Part shown: positions 43,516 through 52,057 of the stretch, in pieces | Layout of the letters: the number at the start of each line of letters is the position of its first letter | Numbering within the stretch: position 1 is the stretch's first letter | NCBI GenBank assembly: GCA_913057945.1 | Contig: CAJXOF010000006.1 | Coordinates: 62,001-126,000 of the forward strand | Origin: an uncultured Hyphomonadaceae bacterium | GTDB taxonomy: Bacteria; Pseudomonadota; Alphaproteobacteria; Caulobacterales; Hyphomonadaceae | DNA: 64,000 nt | Reading direction: 5' to 3' | Notes under the pieces: generated by a model | What the model was told of the DNA's origin: nothing | The model's database searches: none | What the model saw: only the letters and a program-made list of their open reading frames with translations | Made by a program: the position numbers and the translations under genes

Positions 43516-44085
43516 TCAGATCCAGCCGGCCGTTTCTGCGAGCAGCCAAAGCCCGATGACCAGAAACAACAGCGCCGCAATCCGCCGCACCACCGGCAAC
43601 GGCACACGCCGGATGACCGCCTCGCCAAAATACACCGCCGGCACATTGGCCAGCATCATGCCGAGCGTCGTGCCCAGCGTCACGAGAATCACATTCCCGA
43701 ATTGCGCGCCCAGCGCGATGGTCGCGATCTGGGTCTTGTCGCCCATCTCCACGAGGAAGAAGGCAACAAGTGTCGTCAGGAAGGCGCCGTCGCGCAGACG
43801 CGGGCGTTCATCCTCGTCGAGCTTGTCCGGGATGAGGGTCCACGCCGCCATCAGGATGAAAGAGATGGCGATCAGGTAGCGAAACCAGTCGCCCTCCAGG
43901 AAAGCCGCCGCCTGCGAGCCGACGAGCGCGGCAAGGAAATGGTTTGCGATGGTCGCCGCAAAGATGCCCGCGACGACCGCCAGGGGCCGACGGAACTGAA
44001 CGGCCAGCAGGATGGCCAGCAATTGTGTCTTGTCGCCGATTTCAGCGAGGGCGACCACGAGTGTGGAGGTGAACAGGGCTTCCAT
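43516..44085 (-). CDS. GDT1/TMEM165 (UPF0016) family cation transporter, probable Mn2+ exporter
   Basis: 189 residues with six membrane helices in two homologous halves, each bearing the family signature E-x-G-D-K-T: AEIGDKTQ (about 14-21) and VEMGDKTQ (about 110-117). These acidic motifs bind Mn2+/Ca2+. The start ATG at 44085 has TGGAGA 9 bases upstream. A yybP-ykoY riboswitch precedes the gene, strong support for Mn2+ as substrate and for induction by high manganese. Confidence 0.92.
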   Translation of the reverse strand: MEALFTSTLVVALAEIGDKTQLLAILLAVQFRRPLAVVAGIFAATIANHFLAALVGSQAAAFLEGDWFRYLIAISFILMAAWTLIPDKLDEDERPRLRDGAFLTTLVAFFLVEMGDKTQIATIALGAQFGNVILVTLGTTLGMMLANVPAVYFGEAVIRRVPLPVVRRIAALLFLVIGLWLLAETAGWI

Positions 44086-44100
44086 GAAAGACAGTCTCCA

Positions 44101-44275
44101 GGCCGGGCAAATCTGACGCAATGACACCACCATTCCGTGCCCGGCCCGAGCAGGAAAGCGGCGTCATTGGTCTCGCCCGAACGGTTGCCCGTTCCCTTCG
44201 CGCCACGGCCTGCTGGCCGAGTATGTTGACGCGGAGGCCCGGTCTGGCGACCGGCTGGCTACTCCCCAAGTGACA
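44101..44275 (-). promoter_or_regulatory. yybP-ykoY manganese riboswitch with expression platform
   Basis: Read on the minus strand, the aptamer shows the conserved elements in order: GGGGAGUAGCC (at 44267-44257), ACAUACUCGG (44226-44217) and GGGCGAGACCAAUGA (44178-44164). Downstream, CAAUGACGCC (44169-44160), the 3' edge of the aptamer, can pair with GGUGUCAUUG (44128-44119) over 10 bp including one G-U, while GGCCGGGCA (44146-44138) can pair with UGCCCGGCC (44109-44101). The two helices cross, so they exclude one another; the second ends 2 bases before the ribosome site of the transporter gene. Mn2+ binding should therefore control translation or termination. Confidence 0.9.
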
Positions 44276-44312
44276 CGCATCTGCTACAGCCATGCTTGCC
44301 GAGATGCAAGTC

Positions 44313-45221
44313 TTAGCCGCTCGGCGTGTCCAAACCCGCGGCCGCGTCGAGAATGAGGGCCCGCAGCCAGGACAGGGCCGCATCCTCGGAATTTTCCCGG
44401 CGCCAGTAGAGTTCGCTGTCGAGCTGCGGGAACACGCCGGGCAATTCATGCGCCACCAGTCCGGGTGATTGGGTCAGCAGGGCCGGCACGGTCAGCGCAA
44501 GGTCTGTATGCCGCACAATTTCGAGCGCAGGCATGTAATGCGGCAGGCGCATCACCGGCGTAATGCGGGCCCCGTGCGAACGCGCCACTTCCTCGACATA
44601 GGACCGGCCCTCGCGGCGGCTGGAGACGACCACATGGCGCAGCGCGATGAATGTCTCAAAGGTCAGGGGTTCCTGCGCCGCAGGATGGTCTTTGGCCACG
44701 ACACAGACATAAGGCGTTGTCATCAGCGGCTCGCGCTCAAGGTCCGTCCCGCGAATGCCGGGCACATCTATGGCGAGGTCCAGCCGGCCGGAGGCGAGTT
44801 CGGTCGAGATCGCGCCCCGGTTCAACTGGGTCCAGGAAATGCGCACACCGGGCGCAACGTCCTGCAGACGCCGCGCGAGTCGTGGGGCAATCATGAACGC
44901 CCCGGCGTCGCGGGCCGAGATATTGAACACCCGGGTCGACCGGGAAGGCTCGAACACCGAGCGCGGCTCCAGCCCCGCGCGCAGCCGGTCCAGCGCGTCG
45001 CGCACGGCGGGCATCAGCGCTTCAGCCATGGCGGTCGGCTTCACGCCGCGCCCTTCGCGCACAAAAAGCGGGTCCTCGAAATGGGTGCGCAGCCGGGCCA
45101 GCGCATTGCTGACCGCCGGTTGGGTGATGTGCAGGAACTCGCTCGCCCGCGTCAGGCTGCGCTCGGTATAGACGGCCTCCAGCACGGGCAGCAGGTTCAG
45201 GTCCAGCGATCTGAGGTTCAT
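44313..45221 (-). CDS. LysR-family transcriptional regulator
   Basis: 302 residues, normal length. N-terminal winged helix-turn-helix: LDLNLLPVLEAVYTERSLTR to ITQPAVSNALARLR (about 5-48). The C-terminal periplasmic-binding-like domain should sense a small molecule, unknown. It is encoded downstream of, and in the same direction as, the TauE-like gene, with a palindrome in its own promoter region (45236-45250) that may be an autoregulatory site. Confidence 0.92.
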   Translation of the reverse strand: MNLRSLDLNLLPVLEAVYTERSLTRASEFLHITQPAVSNALARLRTHFEDPLFVREGRGVKPTAMAEALMPAVRDALDRLRAGLEPRSVFEPSRSTRVFNISARDAGAFMIAPRLARRLQDVAPGVRISWTQLNRGAISTELASGRLDLAIDVPGIRGTDLEREPLMTTPYVCVVAKDHPAAQEPLTFETFIALRHVVVSSRREGRSYVEEVARSHGARITPVMRLPHYMPALEIVRHTDLALTVPALLTQSPGLVAHELPGVFPQLDSELYWRRENSEDAALSWLRALILDAAAGLDTPSG

Positions 45222-45235
45222 ATGCGCTCCAATTC

Positions 45236-45250
45236 ATCACAATTGGTGAT
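45236..45250. promoter_or_regulatory. Palindrome upstream of the lysR gene
   Basis: ATCAC-AATTG-GTGAT, 15 bases before the LysR start codon, with an overlapping palindrome CCAATT...AATTGG (45229-45246). LysR proteins usually bind such interrupted palindromes (T-N11-A) near their own promoter, so this is a candidate autoregulatory site. Confidence 0.4.
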
Positions 45251-45376
45251 GTGTGGGCTTCATATAATAAATTTCCCGAATGATCGAGAGCGCGCTAGTC
45301 TCAAGCTCAGAATAGAGGAATATGAATGAGCGCGGCGCTGACGCCTCCGAAAACCAGAGACCTGTGCGCAGCGGCC

Positions 45377-46123
45377 CTAGAGCCAGCCTGCCGCGCGCAC
45401 CAGCATGACTGCGCCGACCGCCGTGACGAGATACTTCATGCCTCGCTTGAAGTTCACATCGCTCATCCGGTCGAGCACCTTGCCGCCCAGCGTCGTACCC
45501 AGCATGGACAGCGGCGCCGCCGCAAGGATCAGCCAGGCTGGCGGCAATGCCTGTGTGCCTGTCGCCATGATGACCGGCACGCTCCAGAAAATGATCTTCA
45601 CGAAATGCGCCAGAACCTGCGTCACGGCCTTGGTCGCGACAATCTCGTGGCGGTGCATCTCCGTATGCACGAAGAACTGATCCATCAGCGGGCCGGCGAC
45701 GCCCGCAACCGTGTTGAGCGCCTGAACGACAAAGCCCGCGCCTTCGGCCTGGAAGGGCTTCTGGATATCGAGATCCGCAATGGATTTCGGCAGCCAGACC
45801 AGCAGCGTCACCAGTCCCAGCATCAGGTAAACCATCTGCTTGTCCGGGCGCCAGCTCAGCGCGAACAACAGCAGGACCGCTGCGGCGGAGCCAATCGCGT
45901 AGCGGCGGAAGATGGTCCAGTCGATATGCGCGCGCCAGAGAAAAGCCCTGTAGCCATTCGACACCATCTGGACCGCGCCATGAATGATCATGGCCGTGGC
46001 CACCGGCACCAGCGCGGTCAGCACACCCATGAAGATGACACCGCCCGCCATGCCGAAAATGCCGGACAGGAAGCTTGTGGCCAGTACGGTCACCAGAATG
46101 ATGGACGCAGCGAGCGAGGTCAT
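45377..46123 (-). CDS. TauE/SafE-family sulfite/organosulfur exporter
   Basis: 248 residues with about eight membrane helices in two repeats. The segment SGIFGMAGGVIFMG near residue 20 and the later AGVAGPLMDQFF are typical of TauE/SafE proteins. Family members export sulfite, sulfoacetate or related anions. The gene is followed by a LysR gene on the same strand, which may sense the exported compound. Confidence 0.85.
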   Translation of the reverse strand: MTSLAASIILVTVLATSFLSGIFGMAGGVIFMGVLTALVPVATAMIIHGAVQMVSNGYRAFLWRAHIDWTIFRRYAIGSAAAVLLLFALSWRPDKQMVYLMLGLVTLLVWLPKSIADLDIQKPFQAEGAGFVVQALNTVAGVAGPLMDQFFVHTEMHRHEIVATKAVTQVLAHFVKIIFWSVPVIMATGTQALPPAWLILAAAPLSMLGTTLGGKVLDRMSDVNFKRGMKYLVTAVGAVMLVRAAGWL

Positions 46124-46275
46124 GGCGCTGGCCTAGACCGGTTTGTGGGAAAACGCCAAATCGCGCGCGCGCCCACACATGCGCGACACAAAACATTTCA
46201 AAGAAACAATTTGCGGTGCCGTTGCCGCAAGGCCTACCATTCCCCCAACAAGAAAGTCTGAGAGGAGACCCCCAA

Positions 46276-47577
46276 ATGGCGGATACCGAAGTGTCCATGG
46301 ACACACAAAACGAGCTCAATGATCTGCGCATGTCAGATGGAGCCGTGCCGCTTTACGAGCATGTGAAGAGCTTCATCAAGGATGTCGTGAATCCCATGAG
46401 CGAGGAATTCCATCGCCTTGGCGAAGGCAAGACCGACATCTGGTCCTACGCCCCCGGCCAGCTGGAAGCGCTGGAAAAGGCAAAGGACGAAGCCAAGAAG
46501 CAGGGCCTCTGGAACTTCTTCCTGCCGGACGCGGAAACCGGCGAAGGCCTGAAGAACCTCGACTATGCCTACATCGCAGCAGAGCTCGGCAAGAACCCGC
46601 TGGCCTCTGAATCCATGAACTGTTCCGCGCCGGACACCGGCAATATGGAAGTTCTGGAGCGCGTCGGCACACCCGAGCAGAAAGAGCGCTGGTTGAAGCC
46701 GTTGCTGGAAGGCAAGATCCGCTCGGCCTTTGCCATGACCGAGCCGGCCCTACCATCGTCTGATGCCAAGAACGTCTCCATGAGCGCCGTGCTCGAAGGC
46801 GATGAATGGGTCATCAATGGCGAGAAATTCTACATCTCCGGTGCCGGTGACCCGCGCTGCAAGATCATGATCACCATGGTCAAGACCAGCCCCGACGCCG
46901 CGCCGAACAAGCAGCAGAGCCAGATCCTGGTGCCGCTGCCGCATCCGGGCGTGACCATTCTCGGCCCAATGCACGTCTTCGGCGATCCCGATGCCCCGCA
47001 CGGCCACATGCATATCCGCTTCGAGAATGTACGTGTGCCGAAGGAAAACATGTTGCTCGGCGAAGGCCGTGGCTTCGAGATTTCCCAGCTCCGTCTCGGG
47101 CCTGGCCGCATTCATCACTGCATGCGGTCGCTCGGCGCCGCTGAGAAGGCGCTCGACCTGATGGTCCGTCGCGGCATCAACCGCGAAGCCTTCGGTCGTC
47201 CGCTGGTCAAGCTCGGCGGCAACACAGAGATCATCTCGCGCGCCCGCATCGACATCGAAGCCATGCGCATGATGGTGCTCAAGGCCGCCAAGGCCATGGA
47301 CGTCCTCGGCAACAAGGAAGCCCGCGTCTGGATTTCCATGATCAAGGCGATGGTGCCGGAACGCGTGTGCGAGATCATCGACCAGGCGATCCAGATGCAC
47401 GGCGCCGCCGGTGTGTCGCAATGGACGCCGCTGGCTGGCATGTACACCCAACAGCGTACGCTGCGCCTGGCCGATGGCCCGGACGAAGTGCACCACATGG
47501 TCGTCGGCCGCGCCGAAATCCGCAAATACCAGGGCGGCGAAGAAGACGCTTCGCTCGCGTCGGTCTGGCGGAAATAG
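46276..47577 (+). CDS. Acyl-CoA dehydrogenase family protein
   Basis: 433 residues from the ATG at 46276, preceded by GAGAGGAGA. All ACAD domains are visible: N-terminal helices, FAMTEPALPSSDAKNV (about 155-170), WVINGEKFYISGAGDPR beta domain and the C-terminal helices with REAFGRPL and QMHGAAGVSQWTPLAG. The E-P-A-(x)-SSD pattern matches ACAD10/11-like enzymes rather than short-chain dehydrogenases; FAD-linked oxidation of acyl-CoA. A hairpin TTGCGG-N8-CCGCAA lies in the leader (46211-46230). Transcription ends at a strong terminator. Confidence 0.93.
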   Translation: MADTEVSMDTQNELNDLRMSDGAVPLYEHVKSFIKDVVNPMSEEFHRLGEGKTDIWSYAPGQLEALEKAKDEAKKQGLWNFFLPDAETGEGLKNLDYAYIAAELGKNPLASESMNCSAPDTGNMEVLERVGTPEQKERWLKPLLEGKIRSAFAMTEPALPSSDAKNVSMSAVLEGDEWVINGEKFYISGAGDPRCKIMITMVKTSPDAAPNKQQSQILVPLPHPGVTILGPMHVFGDPDAPHGHMHIRFENVRVPKENMLLGEGRGFEISQLRLGPGRIHHCMRSLGAAEKALDLMVRRGINREAFGRPLVKLGGNTEIISRARIDIEAMRMMVLKAAKAMDVLGNKEARVWISMIKAMVPERVCEIIDQAIQMHGAAGVSQWTPLAGMYTQQRTLRLADGPDEVHHMVVGRAEIRKYQGGEEDASLASVWRK

Positions 47578-47601
47578 GCTCAGGCCATATGCAATATCGG
47601 G

Positions 47602-47631
47602 AAAAGGGCGGCTCGCGGGCCGCCCTTTTTT
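47602..47631 (+). terminator. Rho-independent terminator
   Basis: GGGCGGC (47606-47612), 6-base loop, GCCGCCC (47619-47625), then six T residues, with AAAA before the stem allowing extension. It lies 25 bases after the acyl-CoA dehydrogenase stop. Confidence 0.92.
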
Positions 47632-47691
47632 GTTCCCGGTAGGAAAAGCCGGAAAATCATGTAGCTTGTTCGTCTTGGTAGGGAGGACGCC

Positions 47692-48174
47692 ATGATACGC
47701 ATTTCCAAGATCATCCTGATCGTGTTCGTCGGGCTGCAGGGCCTGTTCTATGCGCTCAACAATATCGTGAACTTCGAGGCGGCCACCAGTTTCGTGCAGG
47801 GCGTATTGCCAATGGCGGGCAACGAGGCGTATCCGAATGCTTTCGGCCCGGCGGTAACATCACCCGCCCTGATCATGATTGTCCTATGGGTAATCATTCT
47901 CGGAGAGCTTCTGGTCGCCGCGTGTTCCTTTAAAGGCGCCTTCGACATGTTTCGGGCGCGTGCGGCTTCGCCAGAGGTCTTCGACGCGGCCAAGACATGG
48001 GGCCTGATGGGCTGCGTCATGGCCCTGCTGGTCTGGTTCGGCCTGTTCATGGTGATTGGCGGAGCCTACTTTCAGATGTGGCAAACGCCGCTTGGCGGCG
48101 CGGCCCAGGGAGGCGCTTTCCAGTACGCCATCTCCAGCGGTGTGGTGCTCCTGTTCGTGAATTCGAAGAATTAG
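47692..48174 (+). CDS. DUF2165 family membrane protein
   Basis: 160 residues with four predicted membrane helices (about 5-25, 60-80, 105-128 and 140-156). The GLQGLFYALNNIVNF start and the central FGPAVTSP loop fit DUF2165, a family of small inner-membrane proteins of unknown role. GGGAGGA lies 6 bases before the ATG. It converges with ttcA, the two stops being about 7 bases apart. Confidence 0.8.
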   Translation: MIRISKIILIVFVGLQGLFYALNNIVNFEAATSFVQGVLPMAGNEAYPNAFGPAVTSPALIMIVLWVIILGELLVAACSFKGAFDMFRARAASPEVFDAAKTWGLMGCVMALLVWFGLFMVIGGAYFQMWQTPLGGAAQGGAFQYAISSGVVLLFVNSKN

Positions 48175-48180
48175 GGCTGC

Positions 48181-49083
48181 TTAAAACGGTACGTTCGGGT
48201 CGTCTTCGCCAGTGCCGCCGATCTCGAGGCCCGCAAAGTCGAACACGCGCGGATCGTGCAAATGGCTTGGCCGCACCGTAGCCAGCGCATGCGCCATCAC
48301 TTGCCGTACGCCGGGCTTCTTGCGTTCCCATTCGTCCAGCATCTGTTTCATCGCCACGCGCTGCAGACCGTCCTGGCTGCCGCAGAGGTTGCACGGGATG
48401 ATCGGGAATTCCATCGCCGTGGCGAACTTGGCCAGATCGTCCTCGGCGGCGGTGATCAGCGGGCGGAGCACGAACACGTCGCCCTCATCATTCAGCAATT
48501 TCGGCGGCATCGCGGCCATGCGTCCGCCATGCACGAAATTCATCATGAAGGTTTCCAGCGCATCATCACGGTGATGGCCGAGCACGATGGCGTCGCAGCC
48601 CTCTTCCCGCGCGATGCGGTAGAGAATGCCCCGGCGCAGGCGCGAGCACATCGAGCAATAGGTCCGCCCCGCCTCGACCTTTTCCGTCACGATGGAATAG
48701 GTGTCCTCGGTTTCGATCCGGTATCTGACGCCGACGCTCTCCAGCCAGTCCGGCAGGACATGTTTCGGAAAGCCCGGCTGGCCCTGGTCCAGATTGCAGG
48801 CCACGAGGTCCACCGGCAGCGCGCCCTGCCATTGCAAATCCAGCAGCACCGCCAGCAGGCCATAGGAATCCTTGCCGCCGGACAGGCAGACCAGCCATTT
48901 CGGGCGAGGTTTCTCGCCGGCATCCACGGCCCGCCGGTCGACCATCTTGTAATCGTCGATCGCCTTCAGCGCGCCGCGCACCAGCCGCTTGCGCAGCTTC
49001 TTGAAGCTGACCCCGGAGGGCGCATCCGCAAACAGGGGCGGGGCCGCGGAAAAGGGGGAAATATCATCTGCCATGGACGCCAT
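48181..49083 (-). CDS. ttcA: tRNA 2-thiocytidine biosynthesis protein
   Basis: About 300 residues (an alternative ATG at 49074 removes three). The ATP-binding PP-loop is LSGGKDSYG (about residues 67-75). Cysteines for the [4Fe-4S] cluster lie in [12 protein letters not shown] and PCNLCGSQ, as in the TtcA/TtuA family. It thiolates C32 in certain tRNAs in the cytoplasm. Confidence 0.95.
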   Translation of the reverse strand: MASMADDISPFSAAPPLFADAPSGVSFKKLRKRLVRGALKAIDDYKMVDRRAVDAGEKPRPKWLVCLSGGKDSYGLLAVLLDLQWQGALPVDLVACNLDQGQPGFPKHVLPDWLESVGVRYRIETEDTYSIVTEKVEAGRTYCSMCSRLRRGILYRIAREEGCDAIVLGHHRDDALETFMMNFVHGGRMAAMPPKLLNDEGDVFVLRPLITAAEDDLAKFATAMEFPIIPCNLCGSQDGLQRVAMKQMLDEWERKKPGVRQVMAHALATVRPSHLHDPRVFDFAGLEIGGTGEDDPNVPF

Positions 49084-49142
49084 ATCTCATGGCCCGGCGC
49101 AGACGCAAAGACCTGGCCGCAGAAACGCCTTGGGGCGATGGC

Positions 49143-49565
49143 CTAGCCGAAGAACGGTACGCGGAAGAAGCGCTTGATGCTCCACCAGAAGCGCAGGCGC
49201 TTGTTGTTCGGTGCATCATTGTTGCTGCGCGGGATCAATATGTCGTTCATGCGCGGCTGGTAGCGGCGGATCAGGTCTTCCTCGACCCGCGCCCGGTCGG
49301 CGGGCTTCTTGATAACCAGCACATGCCGCTCGGTCGCGCCGCGCTTCCACCAGGCTTCCCACCAGCGCTCATGTCCGATCAGGCGGCTTTTGAAGTTCGC
49401 GGCCTTGCCGATATAGAGCGGGAACAGGAAGAAGACGAAGCGGCGCTGCACGAAGACATAGATCCCGCCCTCACTCGGCAGGCCCTTCGGCGTCAGCGTG
49501 ATCTTGAAACGATAGGGCCGTCCCGACTCGCCCCACCAGGTATGCCACCCGAACAATATCCACAT
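49143..49565 (-). CDS. Single-domain GIY-YIG nuclease-like protein
   Basis: 140 residues. The GIY motif is GGIYVFV (about residues 33-39), the YIG is LYIGKAANFKSRL (about 50-62), and the Arg/Glu positions appear in EDLIRRYQP with the Asn in RMND. Such stand-alone GIY-YIG proteins (YhbQ-like group) bind or cut DNA, but the role here is unknown. A consensus CtrA box lies 44 bases upstream of its start. Confidence 0.78.
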   Translation of the reverse strand: MWILFGWHTWWGESGRPYRFKITLTPKGLPSEGGIYVFVQRRFVFFLFPLYIGKAANFKSRLIGHERWWEAWWKRGATERHVLVIKKPADRARVEEDLIRRYQPRMNDILIPRSNNDAPNNKRLRFWWSIKRFFRVPFFG

Positions 49566-49608
49566 GTCCTCATGCCCTCCAGATTGGCGCGAAGCTCTCT
49601 TGCTACGG

Positions 49609-49623
49609 TTAATCAGCCGTTAA
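49609..49623. promoter_or_regulatory. Consensus CtrA box
   Basis: TTAA-N7-TTAA (TTAATCAGCCGTTAA), the full consensus site for the cell-cycle master regulator CtrA of Caulobacterales and relatives. It lies between the GIY-YIG gene start (49565, minus) and the end of rnhB, so the GIY-YIG gene is the only reasonable target. Confidence 0.6.
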
Positions 49624-49736
49624 AATGTGGCGGTTTCGGGGGCCTGAGGGGGAGAAATCCTTCCCGATCTGCCCAAATGGTTAAGTTCCGGCCTTGGGAG
49701 GAGGGCAGGGGTCCGGGTTTGGAATCGGACCCGACT

Positions 49737-50321
49737 TCAGGCTCGGGCCATGGCCCGCTTGACCGGCGCAAAGCTCATCCTGTGGTGCGCGCAGGGCCCG
49801 TGCGCCATCAGCGCTTCGGCATGGGCCGCCGTGCCATAGCCCTTGTGGCGGGCAAAGCCATAGGTCGGGAAGGCCAGATCCATCTCCTTCATCAGCGCGT
49901 CGCGCACCGTCTTGGCGAGGATCGAGGCGGCGGAAATGGCGGGCTCGGTCAGGTCGCCCTTCACGATGGCCGTCGCCGCGCAGGGAAAGCCCGCGGGCAG
50001 GGCGTTGCCATCCACCAATATGTGCCCCGGCGCGAGGCCCAGCCCCGCCACGGCCCGCTCCATGGCCAGGAACGTCGCCTGACGAATGTTCAGCCGGTCG
50101 ATCTCTTCCGGGCTTGCATGGGCCACGCTCCATGCCGCCGCCCGCGCCCGGATCATCGGCGCCAGTGCGTCGCGCCTTGCCTCGGACAGCTTCTTGGAAT
50201 CGGTCAGGCCTTCAATCGGCCGCGCCGGGTCGAGGATCACCGCGCCCGCCGTCACCGGCCCCGCCCAGGGCCCGCGCCCGGCCTCATCCACGCCGGCCAT
50301 GATGATCTCAAGTTTCGCCAT
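49737..50321 (-). CDS. rnhB: Ribonuclease HII
   Basis: 194 residues from the ATG at 50321; upstream in-frame sequence is antisense to the next gene. The start [14 protein letters not shown] has the Asp-Glu metal pair, with further acidic positions in [10 protein letters not shown] and the A-A-S-I-L-A-K region. It cuts RNA at RNA-DNA junctions in the cytoplasm. Divergent from the quinone oxidoreductase gene with a 61-base gap. Confidence 0.95.
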   Translation of the reverse strand: MAKLEIIMAGVDEAGRGPWAGPVTAGAVILDPARPIEGLTDSKKLSEARRDALAPMIRARAAAWSVAHASPEEIDRLNIRQATFLAMERAVAGLGLAPGHILVDGNALPAGFPCAATAIVKGDLTEPAISAASILAKTVRDALMKEMDLAFPTYGFARHKGYGTAAHAEALMAHGPCAHHRMSFAPVKRAMARA

Positions 50322-50382
50322 CGGCCAACCAAAACGCGAGTCGCTCTTGCGCTCCAGCGCGCTCCGCGCTTCTACTGCACAC

Positions 50383-51354
50383 ATGACACAGCCATACCGC
50401 ATCCAGATGCACGAGACCGGCGGGCCAGACGTGCTCAAGGTCGAAGACTTTATCCCCCGCAAGCCCGGCCCCGGTGAAGTGACCGTGCGCCAGAGCGCGG
50501 CGGGCCTCAATTTCATCGACACCTATCACCGCACCGGGCTCTACCCCGTGAAATTCCCCTTCACGCCCGGCCAGGAAGGCGCCGGCGCCGTGCAGGAAGT
50601 CGGCGAGGGCGTCACCCATCTGAAGCCCGGCGACAAGGTCGCCTATCTGGGCAGCGGCACCTATACGACGCATTTCACTGGCCCGGCCGACCGCATGATC
50701 CTCCTGCCGGACGAGATCCTGCCTCAGGATGCCGCCGCCGTCCTGCTCAAGGGCCTGACCGCTTGGGCGCTGCTGTTCGAAGTGCGCCCGCTGCAGGCCG
50801 GCGAGACCATTCTCGTCTGGGCGCCGGTCGGCGGCGTCGGCAGCCTGCTCGTGCCGTGGGCGGCCAGCCTCGGCGCGCGGGTCATCGCCGTCACCTCGAC
50901 CGAGGCCAAGGCCGAGAAAGCGAAAGCCCTCGGCGCGTCAGATGTGATTGTCGGCTATGAAGGCGTCGCGGCCAAGGTGAAGGAACTGACCGGCGGGCGC
51001 GGGGTCGATGTCGCCTATGACAGTGTCGGCAAGATCAGCGCCCAGGAAAGCCTCAGCAGCCTGCGTCCGCGCGGCTGGTTCGTCACCTATGGCAACGCCT
51101 CCGGCCCGGTCGACCCGATCCCGCCCGGCCGCCTTGCACAGGGCGGCTCGCTGGTCATGGTCCGGCCCATCCTGTTCAGCTATATTCCGGATGCGGACAG
51201 CCTCGCCCGCGGCGCCGGCCTCCTCTTCAGCGCCCTGAAATCCGGCACGATCAAAGCCGACATCGGCCAGCGCTTCCCCCTCTCCGAAGCCGCCAAGGCC
51301 CACGAAGCCATCGAAAGCGGCACGACAACCGGCGCGACGGTGCTCGTCCCGTAG
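50383..51354 (+). CDS. qor: Quinone oxidoreductase (zeta-crystallin type MDR)
   Basis: 323 residues, the standard Qor length. GxGxxG-equivalent nucleotide motif in [19 protein letters not shown] (about residue 150); no zinc ligands, as expected for this subgroup; N-terminal [12 protein letters not shown] is typical. It reduces quinones with NADPH in one-electron steps. The stop codon TAG is part of the GTAG of a REP hairpin at 51348-51376, so the repeat supplies the gene's end. Confidence 0.92.
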   Translation: MTQPYRIQMHETGGPDVLKVEDFIPRKPGPGEVTVRQSAAGLNFIDTYHRTGLYPVKFPFTPGQEGAGAVQEVGEGVTHLKPGDKVAYLGSGTYTTHFTGPADRMILLPDEILPQDAAAVLLKGLTAWALLFEVRPLQAGETILVWAPVGGVGSLLVPWAASLGARVIAVTSTEAKAEKAKALGASDVIVGYEGVAAKVKELTGGRGVDVAYDSVGKISAQESLSSLRPRGWFVTYGNASGPVDPIPPGRLAQGGSLVMVRPILFSYIPDADSLARGAGLLFSALKSGTIKADIGQRFPLSEAAKAHEAIESGTTTGATVLVP

Positions 51355-51376
51355 GGCGGGTCAAGACCCGCCAAAC
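51348..51376 (+). repeat. REP element, copy A
   Basis: Tetranucleotide GTAG (51351-51354) followed by stem GGCGGGT, loop CAAG, ACCCGCC (51355-51372). This is the classic REP layout recognised by RAYT transposases. An identical 29-base copy lies at 51929-51957, flanking the RAYT gene in direct orientation. Confidence 0.88.
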
Positions 51377-51398
51377 ACAGGCACCAAGGAGAAACGCG

Positions 51399-51884
51399 AT
51401 GCCGGATTATAGACGTCTCTATATTCCGGGTGGCACCTTCTTCTTCACGGTCACGCTCAAGAACCGCACCTCGGATGTGCTGACGGCAAATATTGATGCG
51501 CTCCGCCAAAGCTGGCGAGACGTGCGCGCACGTCGTCCGTTCGAGACGCCCGCTGCGGTTGTGCTGCCGGACCATACGCATTTCATGATGACCTTGCCGG
51601 AAGGTGACCACGATTATTCAACCCGCATACGCCTCATCAAGGCAGGGTTCACCAAACGCCTGCCGGAGACCATCAAGGGTGAGGGCCGGAAAGGTGAACG
51701 GAATATCTGGCAACAGAGGTTTTGGGAACATGCGATCCGGGATGAAAAGGATTATGAGGCGCACGTAAATTACATTCACCACAATCCGGTGAAGCACGGC
51801 TATGTCGATGATGCGGACAAATGGCCCTTCTCGACATGGCACCGCTTCAAACGCGACTATGGAAAAGCATGGAGACCTGGATAA
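51399..51884 (+). CDS. REP-associated tyrosine transposase (RAYT, IS200-like)
   Basis: 161 residues of Y1 transposase fold. The HUH metal motif reads H59-T-H61 in LPDHTHFMM, and the catalytic Tyr125 is in VNYIHHNPVKHG, both typical of RAYTs. The ATG has AAGGAGA 10 bases upstream. The gene is framed by one REP before and two after, as in other RAYT loci, where a domesticated single-copy transposase spreads REP elements instead of itself. All key residues look intact. Confidence 0.9.
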   Translation: MPDYRRLYIPGGTFFFTVTLKNRTSDVLTANIDALRQSWRDVRARRPFETPAAVVLPDHTHFMMTLPEGDHDYSTRIRLIKAGFTKRLPETIKGEGRKGERNIWQQRFWEHAIRDEKDYEAHVNYIHHNPVKHGYVDDADKWPFSTWHRFKRDYGKAWRPG

Positions 51885-51915
51885 TGGCGGGTTACGCTCC
51901 GCTAACCCGCCCTAC
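51885..51915 (-). repeat. REP element, copy B (inverted)
   Basis: Read on the minus strand: GTAG (51915-51912), then GGCGGGTTA, an 8-base loop and TAACCCGCC, a perfect 9-bp stem. It starts directly after the RAYT stop codon and is head-to-head with copy C 16 bases away, forming a BIME-like pair. Confidence 0.85.
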
Positions 51916-51928
51916 AAAAACCAAAACC

Positions 51929-51957
51929 CCCGTAGGGCGGGTCAAGACCCGCCAAAC
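51929..51957 (+). repeat. REP element, copy C
   Basis: Identical over 29 bases to copy A: GTAG at 51932-51935, stem GGCGGGT, loop CAAG, ACCCGCC. Marks the left edge of the AT-rich insert that follows. Confidence 0.88.
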
Positions 51958-52057
51958 TCTGTTAGACTTTGCTGACCGTATTCGTCTAATTATGAGGTGA
52001 TTGAATTAGGTTCGTGGTTGTTAGGGGGCGGCTTGGGCCAGCTTGAGGAGTGGCATT

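Noticed and set aside
49089-50477. A 462-codon open frame on the + strand opposite the GIY-YIG and rnhB genes
   Set aside because: It is antisense to two recognised genes and has a low-complexity Arg/Pro/Gly-rich translation, typical of shadow frames in GC-rich DNA.
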